A stretch of 39,112 bases of DNA from Burkholderiales bacterium. Lineage in GTDB: Bacteria; Pseudomonadota; Gammaproteobacteria; Burkholderiales; Burkholderiaceae_E. A program made the position numbers and the translations under genes. Below are positions 16,490 to 25,315 of the stretch, in pieces (position 1 is the stretch's first letter; every line of letters starts with the position of its first letter). The notes beneath the pieces are model-generated. The model did no database searches. It was given only the letters and a program-made list of their open reading frames with translations, and had not been told where the DNA came from. The stretch is from NCBI GenBank assembly GCA_017307915.1, contig JAFKGG010000386.1, forward strand, positions 1 to 39,112, written 5' to 3'.

Positions 16490-16783
16490 GCGTGATCCTT
16501 GCAGGCGCCGCGCGGCAAGCGCGAACGCCAGAGAGCGGCAGGCCGACAGGGCATGCCGCGGGCAGCCCGCCGACGGCACGGGCAATAAACGATCGCTACG
16601 CGCGAATTCAAGGCTCGGGCGGGCGAACGGCGTCAAAACATCGACGCCAACCGGAAAGCCGCAAGCCAAAGCAGCCGAAAGAAGCGACAAGCGCTTGTTC
16701 GGCAAGGCCGAGAGGTCGGGGACGATGACAGAGGTCGCTTCGTCGATCCATGCAAGCACGGATGATGCGACGCACAACCGACA
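16490..16783. other. intergenic stretch between helicase and LysR genes
   Basis: This 294-bp gap holds the 5' leader of the helicase (AAGGA ribosome-binding site at its left edge) and the end of the LysR gene at its right. No gene, hairpin terminator or convincing promoter was seen. Confidence 0.4.
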
Positions 16784-17767
16784 CTATACGCGGGATTGGG
16801 AAAGCGTGCTGCCCTCTTCCACGGCCGCCGCCGATTTCCGCCCCACGGATTTCCGCCTGCCGGCCGCCAGCGGGCATTCGGCCGCCGTCGCCTCCCGCAG
16901 GATCTGCGCCAGCCGCAGCACGCCGGGGCCGGCCGCTTCGGCATCGGCCAGAATCAGGTAGAGCTGCACGTAGCGCTCGCCGCCGCCGCGCACCGACAAG
17001 GGCTTCAGGCGCCCGGCTTTCAGCTCGGCCCGGATCAGTTCATCGGGCAGCCAGGCAAAGCCATAGCCCATCGCCACCGCCTGCACCGACGTGCTCAGGT
17101 GCGACACCGTCCAGCGCCGCTGGGTTTCGATCGAGGCCGGCGTATCGCGCCGCGAGCCGGTTTCGCGCACCACCAGATGGCAATGCGCCTGCAGGTCGCG
17201 CGCCGTGACCGGTCGGCCGAGCTGATGCAGCGGATGCTGCGGATGCGCCACCAGCGAAAAACGCAGCTGCATCAGCGGCTCGCCGGCGAAGCCGGGCGGC
17301 ACGCTGCCGGCGATGGCCAGCTCGACGCGCTTGTCGCGCAGCGCTTCGCTGGTGCCGGCCAGCACCGATTCGTGCAGCTCGATGCGCGTGTGCGGGCTTT
17401 CCAGACCGAAACGATCCAGGCATTGCAGCAGCAGCCAGCTGGGAAAGATCAGTTCGACAGCCAGCCTGATCTCGGCTTCCCAGCCGGCCGACAGACGGCG
17501 CGCCGCGGCTTCCAGGCCACCGGCTTCCTCCAGCAGGTGGCGCGCGCGCCGATACAGCAGCTCACCGGTGGGTGTCAGCACCGCCTTGCGGCCGCGGATC
17601 TCGAACGCCTGCACGTCGAGCAGCGCCTGCAGCTTCTGCACGGCGTAGGTCACCGACGACTGCGTCTTGTGCAGCAGCCGCGCGGCGCCGGCGTAGCCGC
17701 CAGCCTCCACCACGGCGGTGAGCGCGCGCCATTGTTCGAGCGTGATGTGCGGAGCAGGATTTTTCAT
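16784..17767 (-). CDS. LysR-type transcriptional regulator
   Basis: A 327-residue LysR regulator. The N-terminal winged helix-turn-helix (about 8-65) reads LEQWRALTAVVEAGGYAGAARLLHKTQSSVTYAVQKLQ, with the typical FEIRGRKAVLTPTGELL wing. The effector-binding domain follows (about 95-300). The C-terminus has a 30-residue polar extension. It is divergent from azoR across a 116-bp AT-rich gap, the standard arrangement for a LysR gene and its target, so it probably controls azoR and itself in response to a quinone, azo or electrophile signal (inference). Confidence 0.93.
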   Translation of the reverse strand: MKNPAPHITLEQWRALTAVVEAGGYAGAARLLHKTQSSVTYAVQKLQALLDVQAFEIRGRKAVLTPTGELLYRRARHLLEEAGGLEAAARRLSAGWEAEIRLAVELIFPSWLLLQCLDRFGLESPHTRIELHESVLAGTSEALRDKRVELAIAGSVPPGFAGEPLMQLRFSLVAHPQHPLHQLGRPVTARDLQAHCHLVVRETGSRRDTPASIETQRRWTVSHLSTSVQAVAMGYGFAWLPDELIRAELKAGRLKPLSVRGGGERYVQLYLILADAEAAGPGVLRLAQILREATAAECPLAAGRRKSVGRKSAAAVEEGSTLSQSRV

Positions 17768-17807
17768 CGAAATATTCGATCTTTATGCCGGTAATTTTGA
17801 ACTTTTT

Positions 17808-17823
17808 ATTCTGATTTGTGAAT
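17808..17823. promoter_or_regulatory. candidate LysR operator between lysR and azoR
   Basis: ATTC-N8-GAAT is an inverted repeat (ATTCTGATTTGTGAAT) that also contains a T-N11-A spacing, the loose LysR-box consensus. It lies in the AT-rich divergent gap, 61 bp upstream of the azoR start. Short and only weakly supported. Confidence 0.3.
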
Positions 17824-17883
17824 GCTTCAATGCAGCATGCAAATCGCTCAACGTCATCCACCGGCTTCAACGAGGTAAGCATC

Positions 17884-18498
17884 ATGTCCACCCTGCTCCG
17901 CATCGATTCCAGCTTGTTCTCGGCCAATGGCCAATCCAGCCGCCTGGCCAGCGATTTCGTCGCCGCCTGGCAGCAGCGCTTCCCAGACGGCCGCGTGCTG
18001 CACCGCGATCTGGCGGCCGAGCCAGTCCCGCACCTGGGCGCCGTGCAATTCCAGGCCTTCATCACGCCGCCCGAGCAGCGTGACGCCGCACAGCGCGAGG
18101 CCGCGGCCGTTTCCGACGCGCTGATCGACGAACTGCGCACCGCCGACGTGCTGGTCATCGGTCTGCCGATGTACAACTTCGGCGTGCCATCGACGCTGAA
18201 GGCCTGGTTCGACCATATCGCGCGCGCCGGCGTCACGTTCAAATACACTGAGAAAGGCGCGGTAGGCCTGCTCACCGGCAAGAAGGCCTACGTGTTCGCT
18301 GCTCGCGGCGGGCTGTATGCGGGCACGCCGGCCGATACGCAGACTGCCTATGTGCGCGATTTCCTGCGCTTTTTGGGCATCGCCGACGTCGAGTTCGTGT
18401 TCGCCGAAGGCCTGGCGATGGGCGAGAGCCCGCGCGATACAGCGCTGGCTGGGGCGCGCGAGCGGATCGGCGAACTGGCGGACGAAGCGGTAGCTTGA
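17884..18498 (+). CDS. azoR: FMN-dependent NADH-azoreductase
   Basis: A 204-residue flavodoxin-fold oxidoreductase that reduces azo compounds and quinones with NADH. Signature segments are LLRIDSSLFSANGQSSRLASDF at the N-terminus (phosphate-binding loop), LPMYNFGVPSTLKAWFDHIARAGVTFKYTEKG (FMN and active site) and FLRFLGIADVEFVFAEGLAMG near the end. The ATG at 17884 follows GAGGTAAG and gives the usual start, so the 22-residue longer frame is rejected. It is divergent from a LysR gene that likely regulates it, and is followed by a strong terminator. Confidence 0.95.
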   Translation: MSTLLRIDSSLFSANGQSSRLASDFVAAWQQRFPDGRVLHRDLAAEPVPHLGAVQFQAFITPPEQRDAAQREAAAVSDALIDELRTADVLVIGLPMYNFGVPSTLKAWFDHIARAGVTFKYTEKGAVGLLTGKKAYVFAARGGLYAGTPADTQTAYVRDFLRFLGIADVEFVFAEGLAMGESPRDTALAGARERIGELADEAVA

Positions 18499-18840
18499 CC
18501 CACTGAAATCCCCACCATTCGAGGCGACGTGCGCAGGAAAGCAGCGCAGCGCCGAAAAAAGCGCAGCCGAGTTTTCCAGGCTGCGCTTTTTGATTGGCAG
18601 CACGTGAAAGGGCCGCAGACGTACTGTGCAGATGATGCGCGCCCGGCATCGGAAGCGATCGCGCGCGCGCCGCGCTTCGATGACACCGTCGGTTTCTGCT
18701 GAAGCCGACCGCGAACTGACCCAGGCCGCCGTCCGCATTACTGGAGCGGTAGAAAGTAGCCAAAAGGCTTGCACTCACGCGCCGGATCGTCTATTGCTAC
18801 GGTACGGCGCCCCCCGCCGCGCCGGTGAGGAGGTCGATCG
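18499..18840. other. 342-bp gap between azoR and the EF-G-like gene
   Basis: Besides the terminator at 18556-18591, this gap holds no gene I can support. Its right end carries a very good ribosome-binding site (GAGGAGGT at 18827-18834) for the next gene. No convincing promoter pair was found. Confidence 0.5.
18556..18591. terminator. rho-independent bidirectional terminator
   Basis: AAAAAGCGCAGCC (18556-18568) pairs perfectly with GGCTGCGCTTTTT (18579-18591) around a 10-nt loop. The A-run and T-run make it work in both directions. It lies 57 bp after the azoR stop. Confidence 0.93.
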
Positions 18841-20898
18841 ATGCCCGCGCACCCGAGCCAGCAGCTTCGCACCCTCGCCTTCGCCGGCCATGCCGGCGTC
18901 GGCAAGACCACGCTGATCGAGGCCCTGCTGGCCGCCGGCGGCGCGATCACCGCACCGGGTTCGATCGAACGCGGCAGCACCGTCTGCGATTACGACCTGC
19001 TCGAAAAAGAACACGGCCACTCGCTGAAACTGGCCTGCGCGCACTTCGAGCGCGACGGCGTGCGCGTGCATCTGCTCGATACGCCGGGTTATCCGGATTT
19101 CGTCGGCCAGGCGCTGGCGGCGCTCGATGCGGTCGATACGGCCGCCATCGTGGTCAATGCGCAGCACGGCGTCGAACTGACCGCGGCGCGACTGGCGCTG
19201 TGGGCGCAGACGCGCGGGCTGTGCCGCATGGTGATCATCAATCGCATCGATGCCGAAAAAGCCGATCCGGCCGGCTGCCTGGAAGCCGTGCGCGCCGCCT
19301 TCGGTCGTGAATGCCTGCCGGTGAATCTGCCGGTGCGCGGCTGCTCCGGCGTCACAGACTGCTTCTTCGCACCCTCGGGCGAAGACACCGACTTCGACAG
19401 TGTGGCCGCCGCGCACCAAGCGATCGTCGAGCAGATCGTCGAGGTCGATGATGCGCTGACCGAGCGCTATCTGGCCGGCGAAGCGATCGAGCCGCAACAG
19501 ATGCACGACGCCTTCGAGCGCGCGCTGCGCGAGGGCCACATCGTGCCGGTGCTGTTCACGTCGGCGCGCAGCGGCGCCGGCGTTGCGGCGCTGCTCGACT
19601 TCATCATCCGGCTGGCGCCCAACCCGCTCGAAGGCAACCCGCCGCTGTTCGAGCGCTGGCCCGGCGGCGATCGTGAACGCGCCGAGGCGATCACGGCCAG
19701 CCGCGCAGCGGGCGATCACGTGCTGGCGCACGTGTTCCGCATCGAGAACGACCCCTATATCGGACGCATCGGCCTGCTGCGCGTGCATCAGGGCACGATC
19801 ACGCCCGAGACGCTGCTGTTCGCCGGCGACGGCCGCCGCGCGTTTCGCGCCGGCACGCCGATGCTGGTGCAGGGCAAGGAGCACGTGCCGACGGCCGCGG
19901 TCGGCCCCGGCGAGATCTGCGCGCTGGCCAAGATCGACGAGCTGGCTTTCGACGTGGTGCTGCACGATGCGCCGGAAGACGCGGCGATCCATTTCCGGCC
20001 GCTGCCGATACCGCATGCGGTGTATGGGCTGGCCATCCGCGTCAAGCGCCGCGGCGACGAGCAGAAGCTGGCCGACGTGCTGCAACGGCTGATCGCCGAA
20101 GACCCGAGCCTGATGGTCGAGCACGACCCCACCACGCACGAAGCGGTGGTGCGCGGGCTGGGCGAGTTGCAGATCACGCGGCTGCTCGAGCGCATGCGCG
20201 CGCAATACCGGCTCGAAGTCGAGGCGCACCCGCCCAACATCGCCTATCGCGAAACCATCGCCGCACCGGCCGACGGCCATCATCGGCACCGCAAGCAAAG
20301 CGGCGGCGCCGGCCAGTTCGGCGAAGTGTTTCTGCGCGTGGCGCCCTTGCCGCGCGGCAGCGGCTTTCGTTTCGTCGACGAGGTCAAGGGCGGCGCGATC
20401 CCCGGCGTGTTCATTCCCGCGGTGGAAAAAGGCGTACGCATCGGCCTGACCGGCGGCGCGATCGCCGGCTTTCCGGTGCATGACCTGGAAGTCACCGTGT
20501 ATGACGGCAAGACGCATCCGGTCGACGGCAAGGAAATCGCCTTCATCACCGCCGGTCGCAAGGCCCTGCTCGATGCGATCCTGAAGGCGCAACCCACCGT
20601 GCTGGAGCCGATCGTGGCGGTGGAACTCACCGTGCCCGATGGCGCCATCGGCGCGGTGGCCGGCGAGATCTCGGCGCGACGCGGCCAGTTGTCGGGCACG
20701 CGCAGCGGGCGCGCCGGCATGGCGCTGGTCAGCGCGCGCGCGCCGCTGGCCGAGCTCGATGACTTCCACGGCCGCCTGAAATCGCTGACCGGCGGCCAGG
20801 GCAGCTATTCACTGGAGCTGATCGGCTATGAGGAAGCGCCACCGAATCTGCAGGGGCGATTGCGGGCGGCGTTCAAACCCAAGGAGGACGTGGGCTGA
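18841..20898 (+). CDS. EF-G-like GTPase (degenerate elongation factor G paralogue)
   Basis: A 685-residue five-domain EF-G homologue. G1 is intact (GHAGVGKT, 16-23). G3 is DTPGY (80-84), with Tyr84 in place of the catalytic His of DTPGH. G4 is NRID (134-137) rather than NKMD, and the switch I segment EKEHGHS lacks the RGITI threonine. Domains II-V follow (KQSGGAGQFGEV in domain IV, SYSLELIGYEEAP at the end). Loss of the His suggests it lacks normal ribosome-stimulated GTP hydrolysis, as reported for mycobacterial FusA2, which has the same Tyr. It is not the housekeeping translocase; its role is unknown. A perfect GAGGAGGT ribosome-binding site suggests good expression. Confidence 0.9.
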   Translation: MPAHPSQQLRTLAFAGHAGVGKTTLIEALLAAGGAITAPGSIERGSTVCDYDLLEKEHGHSLKLACAHFERDGVRVHLLDTPGYPDFVGQALAALDAVDTAAIVVNAQHGVELTAARLALWAQTRGLCRMVIINRIDAEKADPAGCLEAVRAAFGRECLPVNLPVRGCSGVTDCFFAPSGEDTDFDSVAAAHQAIVEQIVEVDDALTERYLAGEAIEPQQMHDAFERALREGHIVPVLFTSARSGAGVAALLDFIIRLAPNPLEGNPPLFERWPGGDRERAEAITASRAAGDHVLAHVFRIENDPYIGRIGLLRVHQGTITPETLLFAGDGRRAFRAGTPMLVQGKEHVPTAAVGPGEICALAKIDELAFDVVLHDAPEDAAIHFRPLPIPHAVYGLAIRVKRRGDEQKLADVLQRLIAEDPSLMVEHDPTTHEAVVRGLGELQITRLLERMRAQYRLEVEAHPPNIAYRETIAAPADGHHRHRKQSGGAGQFGEVFLRVAPLPRGSGFRFVDEVKGGAIPGVFIPAVEKGVRIGLTGGAIAGFPVHDLEVTVYDGKTHPVDGKEIAFITAGRKALLDAILKAQPTVLEPIVAVELTVPDGAIGAVAGEISARRGQLSGTRSGRAGMALVSARAPLAELDDFHGRLKSLTGGQGSYSLELIGYEEAPPNLQGRLRAAFKPKEDVG

Positions 20899-20905
20899 GA
20901 CGCTG

Positions 20906-20927
20906 AGCCGCCGGCAAGCCCGCGGCT
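20906..20927. terminator. weak stem-loop between convergent genes
   Basis: AGCCGC (20906-20911) pairs with GCGGCT (20922-20927) in the gap between the EF-G-like gene and the convergent hydrolase. It is short and without a T-run. Confidence 0.25.
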
Positions 20928-20969
20928 GACCGCTTGTCGCGCATCGCGCCAGTGCCGCAACATCATGGC

Positions 20970-21734
20970 TCAGCGCGAAAGAAAATCCATCAGCACCTGT
21001 GCGAACAGCTCAGGCGATTCCCAATGCGCGCCATGCGCGCATCCCGGCAGCACACACAGGCGGGCGTTCGGCAGTGCCGCGGCCAGTTGCTGCGCATCGC
21101 CAACGCTGAACGTGCGATCGCGATCGCCGAGCATCACCAGCGCCTCGTGATCGACGCTACTCAGCCGGCCGCTGAAATCAATGGTTTCGCATGCTTGCAG
21201 CGCCGCGGCGCCGGCGTCGACGTCCATCATCGCGCCGTGTTCGACGCAGGATGCATACGCCGTGGCGTGCTGCTGAGCGACGAACCAGGTGGCGCAGACG
21301 CGGCTGGCCGTGGCACGCGAGCCTTCAGCACGCAGACGCTCGATGGTGGCCCGCAATGTCTCGAAGCGGCCGCTGCGGCGCGCCGACAGGCCAGCACCGT
21401 AGAGCACGGCCTTGTCGATGCGCGCGCCATGCTGCAGCAGCAGATGCTGGACGACGAAACCGCTCATCGAATGGCCGAGCACGCTGAAGCGCGCCAAACC
21501 GAGCGCATCGGCCAGCGCGATCACGCGCCCGGCCATGGCATCGATCGATGTGCAGAAATGGCGATCGAGGCTGGCGCCGAAGCCGGGCCAATCGGGCGCG
21601 ATCACGTCGAAGCGACCGGCGAGCGTCTGCATCATCGCCTGCCAGCCGGCCGCTGCGCCGCAAAAGCCGTGCAACAACAACAGCGGCGCACCGGCTCCCT
21701 GCCGCAACACGGTCATCGGCAATGACTGGACCAT
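20970..21734 (-). CDS. alpha/beta-fold hydrolase
   Basis: A 254-residue alpha/beta hydrolase with a complete set of catalytic features: the oxyanion HGFCG, the nucleophile elbow GHSMSG (Ser89), a C-terminal acid in MLGDRD, and a His in GCAHGAHWE. There is no signal peptide, so it is cytoplasmic. The ATG at 21734 lies 10 nt after the Bug gene stop; an upstream ATG at 21764 would overlap that gene and gives a poor N-terminus. It is last in the sulfatase-Bug-Bug-hydrolase unit, so it may cleave an ester, lactone or C-C bond in the imported compound (inference). Families with this profile include dienelactone- and MhpC-like hydrolases. Confidence 0.88.
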   Translation of the reverse strand: MVQSLPMTVLRQGAGAPLLLLHGFCGAAAGWQAMMQTLAGRFDVIAPDWPGFGASLDRHFCTSIDAMAGRVIALADALGLARFSVLGHSMSGFVVQHLLLQHGARIDKAVLYGAGLSARRSGRFETLRATIERLRAEGSRATASRVCATWFVAQQHATAYASCVEHGAMMDVDAGAAALQACETIDFSGRLSSVDHEALVMLGDRDRTFSVGDAQQLAAALPNARLCVLPGCAHGAHWESPELFAQVLMDFLSR

Positions 21735-21744
21735 GGCGCGCACG

Positions 21745-22716
21745 TCACGACATCGAGATGCCAAGCCGCTTGATCAGCGCGCCCATGTGCGCATATTCGG
21801 GCCGCACCAGCGCCGCCACCGTTTCTTCGTCGCCGACGATCTGGTCCAGCCCCAATGGCCGCAGCTTGCCGACGTTGTCGGGCTGGGCCAGCGCGGCGGC
21901 GATCTCGCGCGCCACGCGGCCGCGAATCGGCGTCGGCGTACCCCTGGGCGCCACCAGCGCGCACCAGGCGCCGAGCCCCGCTTCGGGAACCAGCTCGGCG
22001 ATGGCCGGTGTGTCGGGCAGGATGGCCAATCGCTTGCTGCCGGCTGCGGCCAGCGTTTTCAGGCGGCCCTGCTGCAGAAAACCCGCGACGACCGAATACG
22101 CGACGATACCGACCGAGATCTGCCCCGCGATCACATCGCTGACCATCGGCATGCCGCCTTTATACGGCAGATGCGTCATGTCGACGCCGGCACGGTCTTT
22201 CAGCAACTCGCCGATCAGGTGCATCGGCGAACCGACGCCGGGCGTACCGTACGACAGCTTGCCCGGCTGCCGACGCGCGTCGTCCATCAGTTCGCCGATC
22301 GTCTTCCAGGGGCTGTCGGGCCGCACCACGAACACCATGCCGATATTGACCATCGGCAGCACGAAGCTCAGATCCTTGAACGGATCGACGCGCGCGGCCG
22401 TGAACAGATGCGGATTGGCCGTGAGCATCGTGTTGGTGGCCATCAGAAAGGTATAGCCGTCGGGCGGTGCCGTCACGCAGGCCTGCGCCGCGATGTTGCC
22501 GCTGGCCCCGGGGCGGTTCTCGACGATCACCGGCTGGCCCAGCGCCGCCTGCAACGGCGGGGCGGACAGCCGCAGCACGGTGTCGCTGGCGCTGCCCGTC
22601 GCATAGGCGTCGATCAGGCGCAGCGGGCGCGATGGCCAGCTTTGCGCGCGGCTTGCGGGCAGCGCCGCGAGACCGGCGGCTGCGGCAGCGCCCTGGATGA
22701 TGTGTCTACGATTCAT
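21745..22716 (-). CDS. Bug-family tripartite tricarboxylate transporter substrate-binding protein (copy 2)
   Basis: A 323-residue periplasmic binding protein of the Bug/TctC family, hallmark of Bordetella-like bacteria. The signal peptide MNRRHIIQGAAAAAGLAALPASRAQS has a twin Arg and an AxA cleavage site. The mature part starts WPSRPLRLIDAYATGSASDT and contains ENRPGASGNIAAQ and the YGTPGVGSPMHL loop typical of the ligand pocket. GAGGACAAG precedes the ATG. It closely resembles the upstream gene, and by eye about four of five residues match. No TctA/TctB membrane partners are in the window, so it works with a distant transporter or as a sensor. Confidence 0.93.
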   Translation of the reverse strand: MNRRHIIQGAAAAAGLAALPASRAQSWPSRPLRLIDAYATGSASDTVLRLSAPPLQAALGQPVIVENRPGASGNIAAQACVTAPPDGYTFLMATNTMLTANPHLFTAARVDPFKDLSFVLPMVNIGMVFVVRPDSPWKTIGELMDDARRQPGKLSYGTPGVGSPMHLIGELLKDRAGVDMTHLPYKGGMPMVSDVIAGQISVGIVAYSVVAGFLQQGRLKTLAAAGSKRLAILPDTPAIAELVPEAGLGAWCALVAPRGTPTPIRGRVAREIAAALAQPDNVGKLRPLGLDQIVGDEETVAALVRPEYAHMGALIKRLGISMS

Positions 22717-22772
22717 CTTGTCCTCGTCGATCGTGCCGTGCGGGCACACAATGTTTGCAAGCCGCGCTCGCG

Positions 22773-23744
22773 TCACGACATCGTGATGCCGAGCCGCTTG
22801 ATCAGCGCGCCCACGTGCGCGCTTTCGCTGCGCACCAGCGCGGCTACTGTGGCTTCGTCGCCGGCGATCTGATCGAGCCCCACCGGCTGCAGTTTCTTCA
22901 CCACTTCGGGCAAGGCCAGCGCCGCAGCCGCCTCGCGGGCCACACGGGCACGGATCGGATCGGGCGTTCCTTTGGGTGCCACCAGCGCGCACCAGGCGCC
23001 GAGCGCCGCCTCGGGAACGATCTCGCCGATCGCCGGCACCTCGGGCAGAATCGACAGACGCTTGCCGGCCGCAGCGGCGAGCGTCTTCAGGCGACCTTGC
23101 TGCAACAACCCAGCCACGACCGCGTAACCGACGATACCGACCGAGACCTGTCCGGCGATCACGTCGCTGACCATCGGCATACCGCCCTTGTACGGCAGAT
23201 GCGCCATATCGATGCCGGCGCGATCCTTCAGCAGTTCGCCGATCAGGTGCATCGGCGAACCGACGCCAGGCGTGCCGTACGACAGCTTGCCGGGGTGCCG
23301 GCGCGCGTCATCGAGCAGCTCGCCAGTCGTCTTCCACGGACTGTCGGGCCGCACGACGAACACCATGCCGATGTTGACCATCGGCTGCACGAAGCTCAGA
23401 TCCTCGAACGGGTCGACGCGGCCCGCGGTGAACAGATGGGGATTGGCCGTGAGCATCGTGTTGGTGGCCATCAGGAAGGTGTAGCCGTCCGGCGTCGCGG
23501 CCTTGCAGGCCTGCGCACCGATGTTGCCGCTGGCCCCGGGGCGATTATCGACCACCACTGGCTGACCCAGCGCCGCCTGCATCGGCGCCGCCACCAGGCG
23601 CAGCACGGTATCGCTGGAATTGCCGGGTGTGTAGGCCGAGATCATCCGCAATGAACGCGAGGGCCAGCTCTGCGCCGATGCGCCCGGCATCGCCGCGAAC
23701 GCCGCCGCCGCGGTGGTACCGGTGATGAAGCTTCTTCTATCCAT
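22773..23744 (-). CDS. Bug-family tripartite tricarboxylate transporter substrate-binding protein (copy 1)
   Basis: A 323-residue Bug protein, the same length as its neighbour. The signal peptide is Tat-like (MDRRSFITGTT, then an Ala-rich stretch ending in ASAQS). The core carries DNRPGASGNIGAQ, MATNTMLTANPHLF and YGTPGVGSPMHLIGELLKDRAG. The AGGAAAGGA ribosome-binding site is good. It lies 48 bp after the sulfatase and 56 bp before copy 2, so all are probably cotranscribed. It should bind a carboxylated small molecule in the periplasm. The differences between the copies fall mostly in the signal peptide, residues 25-60 and the last third, so ligands may have diverged. Confidence 0.93.
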   Translation of the reverse strand: MDRRSFITGTTAAAAFAAMPGASAQSWPSRSLRMISAYTPGNSSDTVLRLVAAPMQAALGQPVVVDNRPGASGNIGAQACKAATPDGYTFLMATNTMLTANPHLFTAGRVDPFEDLSFVQPMVNIGMVFVVRPDSPWKTTGELLDDARRHPGKLSYGTPGVGSPMHLIGELLKDRAGIDMAHLPYKGGMPMVSDVIAGQVSVGIVGYAVVAGLLQQGRLKTLAAAAGKRLSILPEVPAIGEIVPEAALGAWCALVAPKGTPDPIRARVAREAAAALALPEVVKKLQPVGLDQIAGDEATVAALVRSESAHVGALIKRLGITMS

Positions 23745-23792
23745 CGTTCCTTTCCTCGTGTCTTGATGCAGCGCGCCGGCTGGCCCCTGCGC

Positions 23793-25295
23793 CTAGGCCA
23801 TCCGGTACTTGTCGGTATCGGGCGCCTTGGTAGGCCCGGGATTGCCGCGTGCCCAGGCCGCATCGCGGCCACCGAAGCGCGCCACCAGATCGCGTTGCCG
23901 GCGCTTGGCCATGCGGTCGATCGCTTCGGGATCGAGCATGGCGCGCAACTGGTCTTCGAATCTGCGGCAGACGTCCGCGTAGCGCTTGTCGGCCGCGAGA
24001 TCGGTCGTTTCTTCGGGATCGAGTTCGAGATCGAACAGTTCGGGTCGATACCCAACGTAGTGGTGATACTTGAAGCGCGCATCGCACAACATGAAGGCTG
24101 CGCTGTCGGCGCCCACTGCGTGATACTCCGAGAAGCCCAGCCGCTGCGGTAGCTCTTGCCGAACGGCCAGATCGATCAGCGAAGCGCCCGGCAGATCACG
24201 TTCCTCGGGCAGCCGCGCCAGTCCGCAGCCGTGCAGCGCTGTCGGGTAGACATCGATCAGACCGACGTTGGTCGAGCACACGCGCCCCTGCGGCACGCCC
24301 GGCCCGGCGACGATCATCGGCACGCCGACCGATTCGCGGTACAGCGTCGACTTGTTCCATAGCCCGCGCGTGCCCAGGTTGTCGCCATGATCGGAGGTGT
24401 AGATGATGGTGGTCGACGCGCGCTGGCCCGTGTCGGCCAGCGCACGCAGCACGCGCCCGATCTGCTCATCGAGATAGCTGATCAAGCCGAAATAACAGGC
24501 GCGTGCCAGCCGGCGACGCTCGTCGCTGCCGAGTCCGGCATCGTGATCCCAGAATTCGGCCATGCGCTGTACCCAGGGATGACGGCGATATCCGTCGTGC
24601 GGCAGCAGCTTGGGCAATGCGGTGCCGTGCAGATACGGCGCCAGATGACGCTCGGGAACCACCAGCGGCATATGCGGGGCGACGAAACCGACGAACAGCG
24701 CCCAGGGCTTGCCGTCGCGATCAGCGGCGCGCTCGCGCAGCCAGCGCTCGGCGCCGGCGGCGATGCGCTCGTCGTAGCGGTTGTAGCTGGACGTGCCGGC
24801 GCCAAGTTCGTCGAAGATCGGAGAACGGCCGCGCGTCGGCGGCAGCGGATCGCGCAGCGCGCCCCAGACCAGGCCGATGCCATCCTGGATGTGCATCGCT
24901 TCGTGCTGCGCCAGAAAACCGGTGGGATCGGCGGCGCTGCGGAAATGCAGTTTGCCGATCGATTCGGTGCGCACACCGGCAGCGTTCAGACGATGGTGCC
25001 AGCTCGTCCACTGCCCTTCATAGGCCAGCGCATTGTCCCAATAGCCGCATTCATGAACGTGCCGGCCGGTAGCCAGCGCGGCGCGGGCCGGCACGCAGAT
25101 CGGGCTGGGTGTCCAGGCGCGATCGAAGCGGGTGCCGCCTGCCGCCAAGGCATCCAGATTGGGCGTGGCAAGCCACGAGGCGCCCGAGGCGCCGAGATAA
25201 CGCGGATCATGCTCGTCGGAGACGATGACCAGCAAGTTGCGGCCTTGGCCGTCGGCGGCTTGCGTAGCGGTAGTGGAACACATCGACGCGGGCAT
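23793..25295 (-). CDS. sulfatase family hydrolase
   Basis: A 500-residue arylsulfatase-superfamily enzyme. The formylglycine site is Cys67-Val-Pro-Ala-Arg71 followed by AALATGR, so it keeps the C-x-P-x-R core but has Ala where most type I sulfatases have Ser. Metal ligands come from SDEHD (Asp27) and TSDHGDN. The C-terminal part has FSEYHAVGADSAAFMLCDARFKYH, as in choline-sulfatase-like enzymes. No signal peptide is visible, so it acts in the cytoplasm on an imported sulfate ester or a related phosphonate/phosphate ester. It is first in the unit that includes both Bug proteins and the hydrolase, behind an operator-like repeat. A second ATG at 25283 is possible. The substrate is unknown. Confidence 0.9.
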   Translation of the reverse strand: MPASMCSTTATQAADGQGRNLLVIVSDEHDPRYLGASGASWLATPNLDALAAGGTRFDRAWTPSPICVPARAALATGRHVHECGYWDNALAYEGQWTSWHHRLNAAGVRTESIGKLHFRSAADPTGFLAQHEAMHIQDGIGLVWGALRDPLPPTRGRSPIFDELGAGTSSYNRYDERIAAGAERWLRERAADRDGKPWALFVGFVAPHMPLVVPERHLAPYLHGTALPKLLPHDGYRRHPWVQRMAEFWDHDAGLGSDERRRLARACYFGLISYLDEQIGRVLRALADTGQRASTTIIYTSDHGDNLGTRGLWNKSTLYRESVGVPMIVAGPGVPQGRVCSTNVGLIDVYPTALHGCGLARLPEERDLPGASLIDLAVRQELPQRLGFSEYHAVGADSAAFMLCDARFKYHHYVGYRPELFDLELDPEETTDLAADKRYADVCRRFEDQLRAMLDPEAIDRMAKRRQRDLVARFGGRDAAWARGNPGPTKAPDTDKYRMA

Positions 25296-25315
25296 GCGCT
25301 GTCTGTCTTCTATGT

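Noticed and set aside
16490-16777. 96-residue N-terminal extension of the helicase
   Set aside because: Unrelated to DEAD-box proteins; AAGGA precedes the internal ATG at 16489.
18775-20769. 664-codon - strand ORF opposite the EF-G-like gene
   Set aside because: No family features; composition is that of antisense frames in GC-rich DNA, and the + strand gene has EF-G motifs over the same span.
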